DNA of 5,895 nt from Rhizobiaceae bacterium (GTDB taxonomy: Bacteria > Pseudomonadota > Alphaproteobacteria > Rhizobiales > Rhizobiaceae), in assembly GCA_020696915.1 (NCBI GenBank), contig JAJFMR010000226.1, forward strand, positions 1 to 5,895. Reading direction: 5' to 3'. Positions 1-5,044 of the stretch are shown piece by piece. The notes beneath the pieces are model-generated. The model was not told the origin of the DNA. It did not search any database and worked only from the letters and a program-made list of their open reading frames with translations. Position 1 is the first letter of the stretch. Each line of letters begins with the position of its first letter. A program made the position numbers and the translations under genes.

Positions 1-204
1 TTCAACGTCGTCAACCCGCGCAACCAGTTCGTGGGCTCGGTGGGGAACATGCTGTTCCGGCTGACCGAACCGGCGCTCAGGCCCATCCGCCGCCTCATGC
101 CCGATCTCGGCGGGATCGACATTTCGCCGATCATCCTTCTCCTCATCCTGTTCTTCGTCCGTCAGTTCATCGTCACCACGGTGGCGCCGGCGCTGATTTC
201 CTGA
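1..204 (+). CDS. YggT family integral membrane protein (3' end, partial)
   Basis: The last 67 codons of a gene that begins before the window; the reading frame is open from base 1 and ends in TGA. The visible part starts with FNVVNPRNQF, continues with a LTEPALRPIRRLMPDLGGID segment (about residues 21-40 of the visible part) and ends in a hydrophobic stretch, SPIILLLILFFVRQFI, that should span the membrane. The TEP-x-L-x-PIRR-x-x-P-x-x-GG-x-D pattern before a membrane helix is the YggT family hallmark. YggT proteins are usually about 95-100 residues, so roughly a third is missing. The family is linked to osmotic tolerance, cell division or envelope functions in different bacteria, and its molecular role is not settled. 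The next gene starts 8 bases after the stop, so the two are probably co-transcribed, as YggT and DUF167 genes are in many proteobacteria. Confidence 0.93.
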   Translation, partial: FNVVNPRNQFVGSVGNMLFRLTEPALRPIRRLMPDLGGIDISPIILLLILFFVRQFIVTTVAPALIS

Positions 205-212
205 GCTTGGGC

Positions 213-545
213 ATGGCTCCGTTCCGGGAGCGGACCGACGGCATCGACCTGTTCGTCCGGCTGACCCCGAAATCCTCCAGGGACGCCATCGACGGTTTTG
301 GGGAAGCGGCGGACGGCAGCCGCCACCTTATCGCCCGGGTCCGGGCCGTTCCCGAAAAGGGCGCCGCCAACCTTGCGCTGGAACGGCTGCTTGCCGGGCG
401 CCTCGGCGTTCCGAAAGGCAGCGTAGCTGTGGTAGCGGGGGAAACGTCGCGGCTGAAGACCGTGCGGATCAAGGGCAGTCCCGAGGTCCTCGGCCGAAAG
501 ATCGCCGAAGCATTCGCGCTGGGCCAGGCCTCGAAAGCCCGTTAG
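213..545 (+). CDS. DUF167 (YggU/UPF0235) family protein
   Basis: A 110-residue cytosolic protein of the small DUF167 fold, the usual size for the family. Its function is unknown; structures of homologues show a compact alpha/beta domain. Diagnostic segments are VRLTPKSSRDAI (residues 15-26), PEKGAANLAL (47-56, matching the family's G-K/A-A-N core) and GETSRLKTVRI (76-86, matching the S-G-x-T-S-R-x-K strand). I chose the ATG at 213. A TTG two codons upstream (207) is also in frame, but it would add only two residues and lies almost on the preceding YggT stop. No strong Shine-Dalgarno precedes the ATG, and translation may be coupled to YggT across the 8-base gap. The family assignment is firm; no function can be inferred from the sequence. 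Confidence 0.95.
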   Translation: MAPFRERTDGIDLFVRLTPKSSRDAIDGFGEAADGSRHLIARVRAVPEKGAANLALERLLAGRLGVPKGSVAVVAGETSRLKTVRIKGSPEVLGRKIAEAFALGQASKAR

Positions 546-604
546 GGACGTGCAAGGCTGCGCTCTTGCTGAACTTGCTCCGGCATGCAGGCCCGGAAGA
601 ATAC

Positions 605-610
605 GAGGGA
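605..610 (+). promoter_or_regulatory. Ribosome binding site that sets the start at 620
   Basis: A purine-rich GAGGGA lies 9 bases before the ATG at 620. The same frame is open further upstream, with a TTG at 566, but that start would place extra residues ahead of a normal signal peptide and lacks a comparable ribosome binding site. This supports 620 as the start. Confidence 0.6.
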
Positions 611-619
611 GCTGTCATC

Positions 620-1222
620 ATGCAGAAATTTGTGGTCGCCCTGGTTCTGGCGACGCTTGGCCACGCCGCTGCGGCGGGCGAGATATCGAGCGAATACACG
701 GATCTCGACATAAGCAAGGACTGCGCGGTGTTCGCGGCCGCCGCCGAGGGCGACGGAGACTGGGCCAATCTGGTCTGCAGCGGATGGCGCGGTTATCCGG
801 TGATCATCTACGCGTCCGATCTCCGCGAGTCGGTCTTCTACGGCTTCCCGCCGCCGGGGGACCTGGCTCCGGCCTGGGAGAGTTTCGCCGCCTTCAATTC
901 CACCGCGCCAAAGCTCGAATGGCGGATCGAGAGAGAGGATGGGCGGGCTCTGCCCTTCGCCACAATCCATCGCTGGTCCGTCAGCGACCCGGAGGACCCT
1001 GACGACCCGGAAGCCAGGATCGAGGTGCTGGTCGTTGCGAAGGTGGGCCAACTGCACGCAAGGGAGGGATGCGCGGTCGGCCTGGTACGCGCCACCGGCA
1101 ACCCCGGCGCCAACGAGATGGCACGCCGCATCGCCGACGAGCAGGCCAGGGATTTTGTCTGCGGCGCCGACGAACGGGTCTACGTCGGCGACCCGATACC
1201 GGAATTTTCCCGGGCCGAGTAA
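620..1222 (+). CDS. Secreted four-cysteine hypothetical protein
   Basis: A 200-residue protein that I cannot assign a function. The N terminus is a standard Sec signal peptide: MQK, a hydrophobic core FVVALVLATLG, then a small-residue AAAAG cleavage region near residue 18-20. The mature protein is predicted to be periplasmic. It starts with a YTDLDISKDC segment and has exactly four cysteines (35, 53, 151, 181), enough for two disulfides. The segment LVCSGWRGYPVII (51-63) resembles a Cys-x-Gly-Tyr/Trp-x-Gly-Tyr-Pro-Val pattern I recall in uncharacterised rhizobial exported proteins; that resemblance is from memory. There are no membrane helices beyond the signal and no catalytic motif that I recognise. 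It follows the DUF167 gene by 74 bases, so it may have its own promoter, and it converges on ppa. Coding status is well supported by the signal peptide, the ribosome binding site and the codon pattern. Confidence 0.85.
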   Translation: MQKFVVALVLATLGHAAAAGEISSEYTDLDISKDCAVFAAAAEGDGDWANLVCSGWRGYPVIIYASDLRESVFYGFPPPGDLAPAWESFAAFNSTAPKLEWRIEREDGRALPFATIHRWSVSDPEDPDDPEARIEVLVVAKVGQLHAREGCAVGLVRATGNPGANEMARRIADEQARDFVCGADERVYVGDPIPEFSRAE

Positions 1223-1270
1223 CTCGGACTCGCTGGCGGAATGTGTCCGCACCCGCGTTTGGCGGCGGAG

Positions 1271-1289
1271 TGGCGGCGTCTCGCCGCCA
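1271..1289. terminator. Hairpin between convergent genes, possible bidirectional terminator
   Basis: A perfect 8-bp GC-rich stem (TGGCGGCG / CGCCGCCA) with a 3-base loop sits in the 100-base gap between the secreted-protein gene and ppa, which converge here. A weaker 5-bp hairpin (1307-1319) lies just past the ppa stop. Neither side has a T-tract, so this is not a textbook intrinsic terminator. The position is what suggests a termination role, or a barrier against read-through from either side. Confidence 0.4.
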
Positions 1290-1322
1290 GAGGTGGGAGT
1301 GACGTCCGCCCTCCGGGCGCCA

Positions 1323-1874
1323 TCAGCGCGTGCCGCCGGAGTCCGGTTTCGACTTCGCCCGGGCGACAGCTTCGACTATCTTCTGCCTGGCCGCCGCGGC
1401 GTCGTACCAGCCGCCGATCTTCACCCATTTGCCGGGTTCCAGATCCTTGTAGTGCTCGAAGAAGTGCTGCACCTGCTGGCGCGTGATCTCCGGCAACTGG
1501 AGGTACTCGGTGATCGCCTCGTAGCGCAGCGTCAGATGCGGCGAAGGAACCGCAATGACCTTCTCGTCCTCGCCGGCATTGTCCTCCATGATGAGCAGCC
1601 CGATCGGCCGGACGTTGATGACGCAGCCGGGCACCAGCGCCCGTGTGTTGCAGACCAGCACGTCGATCGGGTCGCCGTCACCCGACAGCGTGTGCGGAAC
1701 GAAGCCGTAATTCCCCGGGTAGCGCATCGAGGTGTGCAGGAAGCGGTCCACGAAAAGCGTTCCCGCTTCCTTGTCCATCTCGTATTTTATCGGCTCGCCG
1801 CCGATCGGCACTTCGATGATGACGTTGACGTCGTCCGGCGGGTTGCGGCCGGTCGGTATCGCCTCGATGCGCAT
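1323..1874 (-). CDS. ppa: Inorganic pyrophosphatase (family I, soluble)
   Basis: Hydrolyses pyrophosphate to two phosphates in the cytosol, with Mg2+, pulling forward nucleotide, tRNA-charging and lipid-activating reactions. At 183 residues it has the normal length of the bacterial hexameric enzyme. The PROSITE-type signature DGDPIDV is at residues 66-72. All active-site residues known from the E. coli enzyme have counterparts: E21, K30, E32, R44, Y52, Y56, D66, D68, D71, D98, D103, K105, Y142 and K143. The start is an ATG followed by MRIEAIPTGRNPPDDV, the usual beginning of alphaproteobacterial Ppa. A GGGAG Shine-Dalgarno (1884-1888) lies 9 bases upstream. The start codon and ribosome binding site fall inside a strong inverted repeat (1872-1905), which may control translation. 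The GNAT gene ends 113 bases upstream on the same strand. The enzyme looks complete and active. Confidence 0.98.
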   Translation of the reverse strand: MRIEAIPTGRNPPDDVNVIIEVPIGGEPIKYEMDKEAGTLFVDRFLHTSMRYPGNYGFVPHTLSGDGDPIDVLVCNTRALVPGCVINVRPIGLLIMEDNAGEDEKVIAVPSPHLTLRYEAITEYLQLPEITRQQVQHFFEHYKDLEPGKWVKIGGWYDAAAARQKIVEAVARAKSKPDSGGTR

Positions 1875-1905
1875 CGTCTCTCTCTCCCTGGGCAGAGAGA
1901 CGATG
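1872..1905 (-). promoter_or_regulatory. Perfect 12-bp inverted repeat spanning the ppa start codon
   Basis: CATCGTCTCTCT (1872-1883) is the exact reverse complement of AGAGAGACGATG (1894-1905), with a 10-base loop. In the ppa transcript this forms a hairpin whose 3' arm ends in the AUG start codon and whose loop carries the GGGAG ribosome binding site. Such a helix could limit or tune translation initiation. The repeat is seen directly; the regulatory role is inferred. Confidence 0.55.
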
Positions 1906-1909
1906 GTTA

Positions 1910-1928
1910 GCCGCCTGGCCGAGGCGGC
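1910..1928 (-). repeat. Second hairpin in the ppa leader
   Basis: GCCGCCT and AGGCGGC form a perfect 7-bp stem with a 5-base loop, only four bases upstream (in the ppa sense) of the start-codon hairpin. No T-run follows on either strand, so a classical terminator is unlikely. It may be part of a structured 5' untranslated region, or may act as a termination signal for the upstream GNAT transcript. Confidence 0.4.
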
Positions 1929-1934
1929 GCAATG

Positions 1935-1946
1935 AACTCGCGAGTT
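1935..1946. promoter_or_regulatory. 12-bp perfect palindrome upstream of ppa, possible operator
   Basis: AACTCGCGAGTT is fully self-complementary and sits 61 bases before the ppa start, where a promoter would be expected. With no loop of its own it is more likely a site for a dimeric DNA-binding protein than an RNA hairpin. I cannot name a regulator, and a chance palindrome is not excluded. Confidence 0.3.
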
Positions 1947-1987
1947 TTTCGATGGAGGCTGAAGCGGCGATTACGTTGCCGCAGCCA

Positions 1988-2494
1988 TCAATCCCAGACG
2001 AAGGCGACCTTTTTCAGGGCCTTCTGGTCGAATACCTCGACCCCTTCGGCGGCGTCGCGGCCGCCGGCCCCCTCGTAGAAGGAAAGTGCGCCGCCATTGT
2101 CTTCGAGCGCCCAGACCACCATGCCCTTCAGCCCGGACGCGGCGAGCTTTTCGCGGGCGGCGGCAAACAGCCGGCTGCCGAGCCCGATGCCCTGATATTC
2201 CGGCCGCAGGTAGAGCTCGTAGATTTCGCCCTGCTGCGTGAGGCCGCGGGCGCGGTTGCGGCCCAGCGTGGCGTAGCCGGCAACCGTTCCGCCGATCTCG
2301 ACGACCAGCACCGTGGCGGACCTGCGCATGGCGTTCGCCCACCAGTCGGGGCCGCGACGGCGAAGCATGGCGTTCAGCGCGCGGTGCGGGATGATCCCGC
2401 TATAGGCGCCCCGCCACGCCTCGTGGTGTACGTCGGCGATGGCCTGAGCGTCCGCCGGTTCCGCCTTCCTGATGCCGACCGCCAATGTGTTCAT
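1988..2494 (-). CDS. GNAT family N-acetyltransferase
   Basis: A 168-residue cytosolic protein with the GNAT fold, transferring acetyl from acetyl-CoA to an unidentified amine. The N-terminal segment IRKAEPADAQAIADVHHEAW (residues 8-27) is the usual beta1-alpha1 region of RimI-like GNATs. IYELYLRPEYQ (91-101) leads into the acetyl-CoA pyrophosphate-binding loop QGIGLG (101-106), which fits Q/R-x-x-G-x-G/A. A later NGGALSFYEGAG segment corresponds to the motif B 'FYEK-x-GF' strand-helix. Length is typical of a single-domain enzyme. The substrate cannot be read from the sequence; small molecule, protein N terminus and drug are all possible. The ATG at 2494 has no clear Shine-Dalgarno, and an upstream minus-strand frame ends in a TGA overlapping this ATG (ATGA), so coupled translation is conceivable. 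It is followed by ppa on the same strand, with no obvious functional link. Confidence 0.93.
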   Translation of the reverse strand: MNTLAVGIRKAEPADAQAIADVHHEAWRGAYSGIIPHRALNAMLRRRGPDWWANAMRRSATVLVVEIGGTVAGYATLGRNRARGLTQQGEIYELYLRPEYQGIGLGSRLFAAAREKLAASGLKGMVVWALEDNGGALSFYEGAGGRDAAEGVEVFDQKALKKVAFVWD

Positions 2495-2692
2495 GGTGGT
2501 TTAACCATAAACGCCGTCCCCGGGCCCTGCAAGCGCCTCCGGCGCCGCCTTGCAGCCGCCGGCTGGCGCATACAGAGGGATCGCATATGGGGGTACCGGT
2601 AGGTCTGCACCGGCACATCTGCAACGTCGGGAACCATGTGCGAATCGCCGAGGCAGCCGCCGGCGGCGGCGTCGCGGCGACGGCCTGGACTA
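2495..2692. other. Intergenic region between TPM gene and GNAT gene, structured
   Basis: 198 bases without a confident gene, downstream of the TPM operon and upstream of the GNAT gene (both minus strand). It holds a bulged hairpin (2527-2555) and an inverted pair (2581-2590 with 2634-2643). It also has a plus-strand ATG at 2587 behind a GAGGGA ribosome-binding-like sequence, and a minus-strand frame whose stop overlaps the GNAT start. None of the short frames resembles a known protein. No T-tract terminator or clear sigma-70-type promoter is visible. Confidence 0.6.
2527..2555. terminator. Bulged hairpin downstream of the TPM operon
   Basis: CTGCAA-GCGCC (2527-2537) pairs with GGCGC (2541-2545) and TTGCAG (2550-2555), giving 11 base pairs around a TCC loop with a 4-base CGCC bulge on one side. 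It lies about 140 bases beyond the last TPM gene and about 33 bases upstream of the GNAT start. It could end the TPM transcript or lie in the GNAT leader. No T-run follows, so the terminator call is tentative. Confidence 0.3.
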
Positions 2693-3331
2693 TCACAGCT
2701 CCACGAGGTGATCGTCGAGTTCGTTGGCATCGGCCGCGGTCACCGGGAATTCGGCTGCAAGCAGGCTGCCGACCCGGCGAATCGCCGTTATGAAACCGAG
2801 AGCCAGCTGGTCGCGGCGAGCCTGTTCAACCAGTTCGGCGACGATGTCGTCCCAGACCTGCTGCTTCACCCGGCCGCTGATGCCGGCATCCGCGACGACC
2901 TCCGCATAGTGCTCGGCCAGCGACACGAAAATCAGCACGCCCGTCCGTTGGGCGGTGATGTGGACGTTGCGGGCGAGAAACTGCTTTACCGCATTGTCAT
3001 GGGCCCGCTGGTATTGCCAGCGGCGCGGCACCAGGCGGATGCGCAGATCCGGGAATGCGTAAAGAACGGCAAGCGCGGCAAGCAGCGCCAGCAGTTCGGC
3101 GGCAGCAAACAGCGGCAGTCGGATGCTCAGCCAGAGGCTTTCAATGGCGAAGGCGACACCGAGGCCGATGACCAGCATGGCCATGACGACGGCGAGCGCA
3201 GCCGGGAAGAAGTAAGGATCGCTGGACCTTGCCAGGACACAGTAGATTTCGCCGGCGGTTTCCTGCTCGGCGCTGCGGATCGCCGCCGCTATCCGGGCAT
3301 GCTCCTCGGCCGTCACGCTTCGTGTCCTCAT
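2693..3331 (-). CDS. TPM-domain membrane protein (second TPM gene of the operon)
   Basis: A 212-residue protein carrying a split TPM (TLP18.3/Psb32/MOLO-1) domain, of the kind found beside LemA and YgcG-like genes in alphaproteobacteria. The N-terminal part (residues 8-38) has VTAEEHARIAAAIRSAEQ and TAGEIYCVLARSSDPYF, which read as the first helix and strand of a TPM domain. Two hydrophobic segments follow (about 41-63 and 73-93), predicted to cross the membrane. A soluble C-terminal half contains ARNVHITAQRTGVLIFVSL followed by AEHYAEVVADAGI, the conserved TPM core. There is no cleavable signal peptide. Its ATG lies 3 bases after the stop of the preceding TPM gene, so translation is probably coupled. 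TPM domains have been given acid phosphatase activity in plants and scaffold roles elsewhere; which applies here is unknown. The domain is well supported, the function is not. Confidence 0.88.
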   Translation of the reverse strand: MRTRSVTAEEHARIAAAIRSAEQETAGEIYCVLARSSDPYFFPAALAVVMAMLVIGLGVAFAIESLWLSIRLPLFAAAELLALLAALAVLYAFPDLRIRLVPRRWQYQRAHDNAVKQFLARNVHITAQRTGVLIFVSLAEHYAEVVADAGISGRVKQQVWDDIVAELVEQARRDQLALGFITAIRRVGSLLAAEFPVTAADANELDDHLVEL

Positions 3332-3334
3332 TGC

Positions 3335-4171
3335 CTACCAGCTTCCCGACGAGCCGCCGCCTCCGGAGGAACCCCCGCCGCCCGAAAATCCACCTCCCGA
3401 AGAGCCCGACCAGCCGCCGGAGCCGGATGTCCAGCCGCGCCCGGAGGAGGAGGATCGGGATTGGTTGTATGCGAACTCCATGCCCAGCCACCGGTAGCGT
3501 CGGGGGCCTATTTTTCTGCCGAAAAGCGGCGGCAGGATCGCCATTGCGAAGCCGCCGAGGAAGATCGTCACCCAGATGGCGATGAACAGCATCGTCGCCG
3601 GATCCGGCAGACGGGAGACGATTTCGGGGTTGCGCCGTCGGCGCGCCTCGAGCTCGGCGGCATTGCCTTCCAGCACCAGGATGATGTCGTCGACGGCGCG
3701 GCTGATGCCGCCGGAAAAATCGCCGGCCCGGAATGCCGGGACCATCGTGTCTTCGATAATCAGCCGCGAATGCAGGTCGGTCAGCGTGCCTTCCAGTCCG
3801 TAGCCGACCTCGATCCGCATCTTGCGATCGCCATGCGCGACGAGCAGCAATATGCCGTTGTCCTCACCCGCCTGGCCAAGGCCCCAGGCGCGGAACAGCC
3901 GGTTCGAATAGGGCTCGATGGCTTCGCCGCCGAGGCTGTCGATCGTGGCGACGACGACCTGATCCGAGGATTTCTGCTCGAACGCCTCCAGCCGCGCTGT
4001 CAACGCGGCTTGCGTCGCCGCGTCGATGATGCCGGCCTGGTCGACGACGCGGCCGGTGAGGGCCGGAAGCTCCGCCCCGAGCGCGGCGGACGCGATGGCG
4101 AACGCGGCAAGGATGGCCAGCAGCGCCGCTGGCCATGCGCTGTGCCGCTGCGACGCCAACGTCGTCTTCAC
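3335..4171 (-). CDS. YgcG-like TPM-domain protein with Gly/Ser-rich tail
   Basis: A 278-residue exported protein. Residues 1-33 form a signal peptide with a long hydrophobic core and an ALGA cleavage site before ELP. The TPM domain follows (about 37-170), with LTGRVVDQAGIID (38-50), a QVVVATIDSLGG strand (71-82) and the signature EDNGILLLVAHGDRKMRIEV (103-122) then GYGLEG. One transmembrane helix lies at about 193-213, anchoring the domain on the periplasmic side. The last 39 residues are almost all Gly, Ser and Trp, the low-complexity ending typical of YgcG-type proteins. The start codon is GTG (bases 4169-4171); no upstream ATG is in frame, and a TTG four codons in is the only near alternative. 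It starts 13 bases after the lemA-type gene stops and leads straight into a second TPM gene. The biochemical role of the family is not established. Confidence 0.94.
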   Translation of the reverse strand: MKTTLASQRHSAWPAALLAILAAFAIASAALGAELPALTGRVVDQAGIIDAATQAALTARLEAFEQKSSDQVVVATIDSLGGEAIEPYSNRLFRAWGLGQAGEDNGILLLVAHGDRKMRIEVGYGLEGTLTDLHSRLIIEDTMVPAFRAGDFSGGISRAVDDIILVLEGNAAELEARRRRNPEIVSRLPDPATMLFIAIWVTIFLGGFAMAILPPLFGRKIGPRRYRWLGMEFAYNQSRSSSSGRGWTSGSGGWSGSSGGGFSGGGGSSGGGGSSGSW

Positions 4172-4184
4172 GCCCGGCTCGCGG

Positions 4185-4793
4185 CTAGTTGAAGTCGACC
4201 TGCGGCGGCTGCATCTGCTCTTCGGTGACCGTGAAATTCTGGAACGGCTCGTTGTCCGTGAACCAGAACTTCGCCCAGAGAATCGACGGGAAGGTCCGAA
4301 GCGTCGTGTTGTAGACGCGCACCGCCTCGATGTAATCGCGCCGCGCCACCGCGATGCGGTTCTCGGTGCCTTCGAGCTGCGCCTGCAGCGCCAGGAAATT
4401 CTGGTTGGCCTTGAGGTCGGGATAGTTTTCGACGACCGCGAGCAGCCGCGACAGGGCGCTGGTGAGGCCCGCCTGACTTTCCTGAAAGGCCTTGAACGCC
4501 TCGGGGTTGGTCAGCGCGTCGGGCGACACCGTCACCTGCGTCGCCTTGGCGCGCGCCTCGACCACACCCTCCAGCACTTCCTTCTCGTGCGCGGCGTAGC
4601 CCTTCACCGTCTCGACCAGGTTGGGAATGAGTTCGGCTCGCCGCTGATATTGGTTGAGCACCTCGCTCCAGGCCGCCTTCGCCTGTTCTTCCGCCGTCGG
4701 TATGATGTTGAAGCCGCAGGCCGAAAGCAGCGGCAGCATGAGCGCAAGCACGAGAAGTCGAGGTGGGGCCGAAGCCGGTGTGCGAACAAGCAT
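4185..4793 (-). CDS. LemA family lipoprotein
   Basis: A 202-residue protein with a lipoprotein signal peptide: basic and hydrophobic residues 3-21, then the lipobox LLSAC, with C26 as the predicted lipidated residue. The mature part is mostly helical. It carries the LemA signature around residues 42-75: WSEVLNQYQRRAELIPNLV, then ETVKGYAAHEKEVLEGVVEA. Further conserved pieces are ENYPDLKANQNFLALQAQLE (about 122-141) and TENRIAVARRDYIEAVRVYN (143-162). The typical LemA ending with NT-x-x-x-x-FP and then WF is also present. Many LemA proteins have an uncleaved N-terminal helix; the lipobox makes this one probably a membrane-anchored periplasmic lipoprotein. The start is an ATG with an AGGGA ribosome binding site (4802-4806) 8 bases upstream. 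It heads an operon with two TPM genes, an arrangement seen in many bacteria. LemA's molecular function is unknown. Confidence 0.96.
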   Translation of the reverse strand: MLVRTPASAPPRLLVLALMLPLLSACGFNIIPTAEEQAKAAWSEVLNQYQRRAELIPNLVETVKGYAAHEKEVLEGVVEARAKATQVTVSPDALTNPEAFKAFQESQAGLTSALSRLLAVVENYPDLKANQNFLALQAQLEGTENRIAVARRDYIEAVRVYNTTLRTFPSILWAKFWFTDNEPFQNFTVTEEQMQPPQVDFN

Positions 4794-5044
4794 GGCGTGT
4801 TTCCCTGGCCGGTAGCGAAAGCGCGTCGACAGTTAGACCAGATTTCATGCGGATGGGAAGAAACATGCCTGACCCCGGCCACGTTCAACACGATGTCAGG
4901 CATCGGCCGGCCATCCGACATTGTAGTGCTGCGCCCGAGAGCCTAAAGCTGCGATGTTCGGACTGAAGCTCGAAAAGCTGGAAATGCCTGGCCTCCTTTC
5001 TGAGAAAAAGAACCAATGCGGGCGCGAACCGTGTTTCCCGTCGT
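4794..5044. other. Divergent intergenic region (lemA-type operon / TfoX-like gene)
   Basis: About 250 bases between the lemA-type operon, leaving leftward, and the TfoX-like gene, leaving rightward; promoters for both should lie here. It contains a 9-bp inverted repeat (4865-4873 with 4895-4903). On the plus strand, TTGTAG (4921-4926) and TAAAGC (4944-4949) are 17 bases apart, a weak promoter candidate. A plus-strand frame from an ATG at 4954 is open but has no ribosome binding site and reads through the TfoX region in the wrong frame. I see no other gene here. Confidence 0.5.
4865..4903. promoter_or_regulatory. 9-bp inverted repeat upstream of the lemA-type operon
   Basis: ATGCCTGAC (4865-4873) and GTCAGGCAT (4895-4903) are exact reverse complements, with centres 30 bases apart, close to three helical turns. 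They flank a TTGAAC on the minus strand (4883-4888) that could serve as a -35 element for the lemA-type gene. An operator for a dimeric regulator is possible. A role is inferred only from position and symmetry. Confidence 0.35.

Noticed and set aside
542..1252. A 236-codon minus-strand frame
   Set aside because: It is opposite the signal-peptide protein, which has a good ribosome binding site and a plausible exported product; the minus-strand product has no recognisable features.
939..1910. A 323-codon plus-strand frame
   Set aside because: It overlaps the end of the secreted-protein gene out of frame and then runs antisense through the whole of ppa, which carries every catalytic residue of the enzyme.
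1952..2602. A 216-codon plus-strand frame
   Set aside because: It is antisense to the GNAT gene, whose acetyl-CoA loop QGIGLG and motif B region are clear.
2495..2692. A possible tRNA or known riboswitch in the gap
   Set aside because: I found no T-loop GGTTCGAATC-like block, no cloverleaf pairing and no consensus core of a riboswitch class that I know.
3339..3460. Repetitive GGA/GCC-rich DNA that could be read as a tandem repeat
   Set aside because: It encodes the Gly/Ser-rich C-terminal tail normal for YgcG-type TPM proteins, so protein low complexity explains it.
2636..4192. A 518-codon open frame on the plus strand
   Set aside because: It lies antisense to both TPM genes, whose signal peptide, TPM motifs and membrane helices are clear. 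Its own product is Arg/Gly/Asp-rich with no domain, typical of an antisense frame in GC-rich DNA.
4026..4946. A 306-codon plus-strand frame
   Set aside because: It is antisense to the LemA gene and the start of the YgcG-like gene; the minus-strand products have the lipobox, the signal peptide and family motifs.
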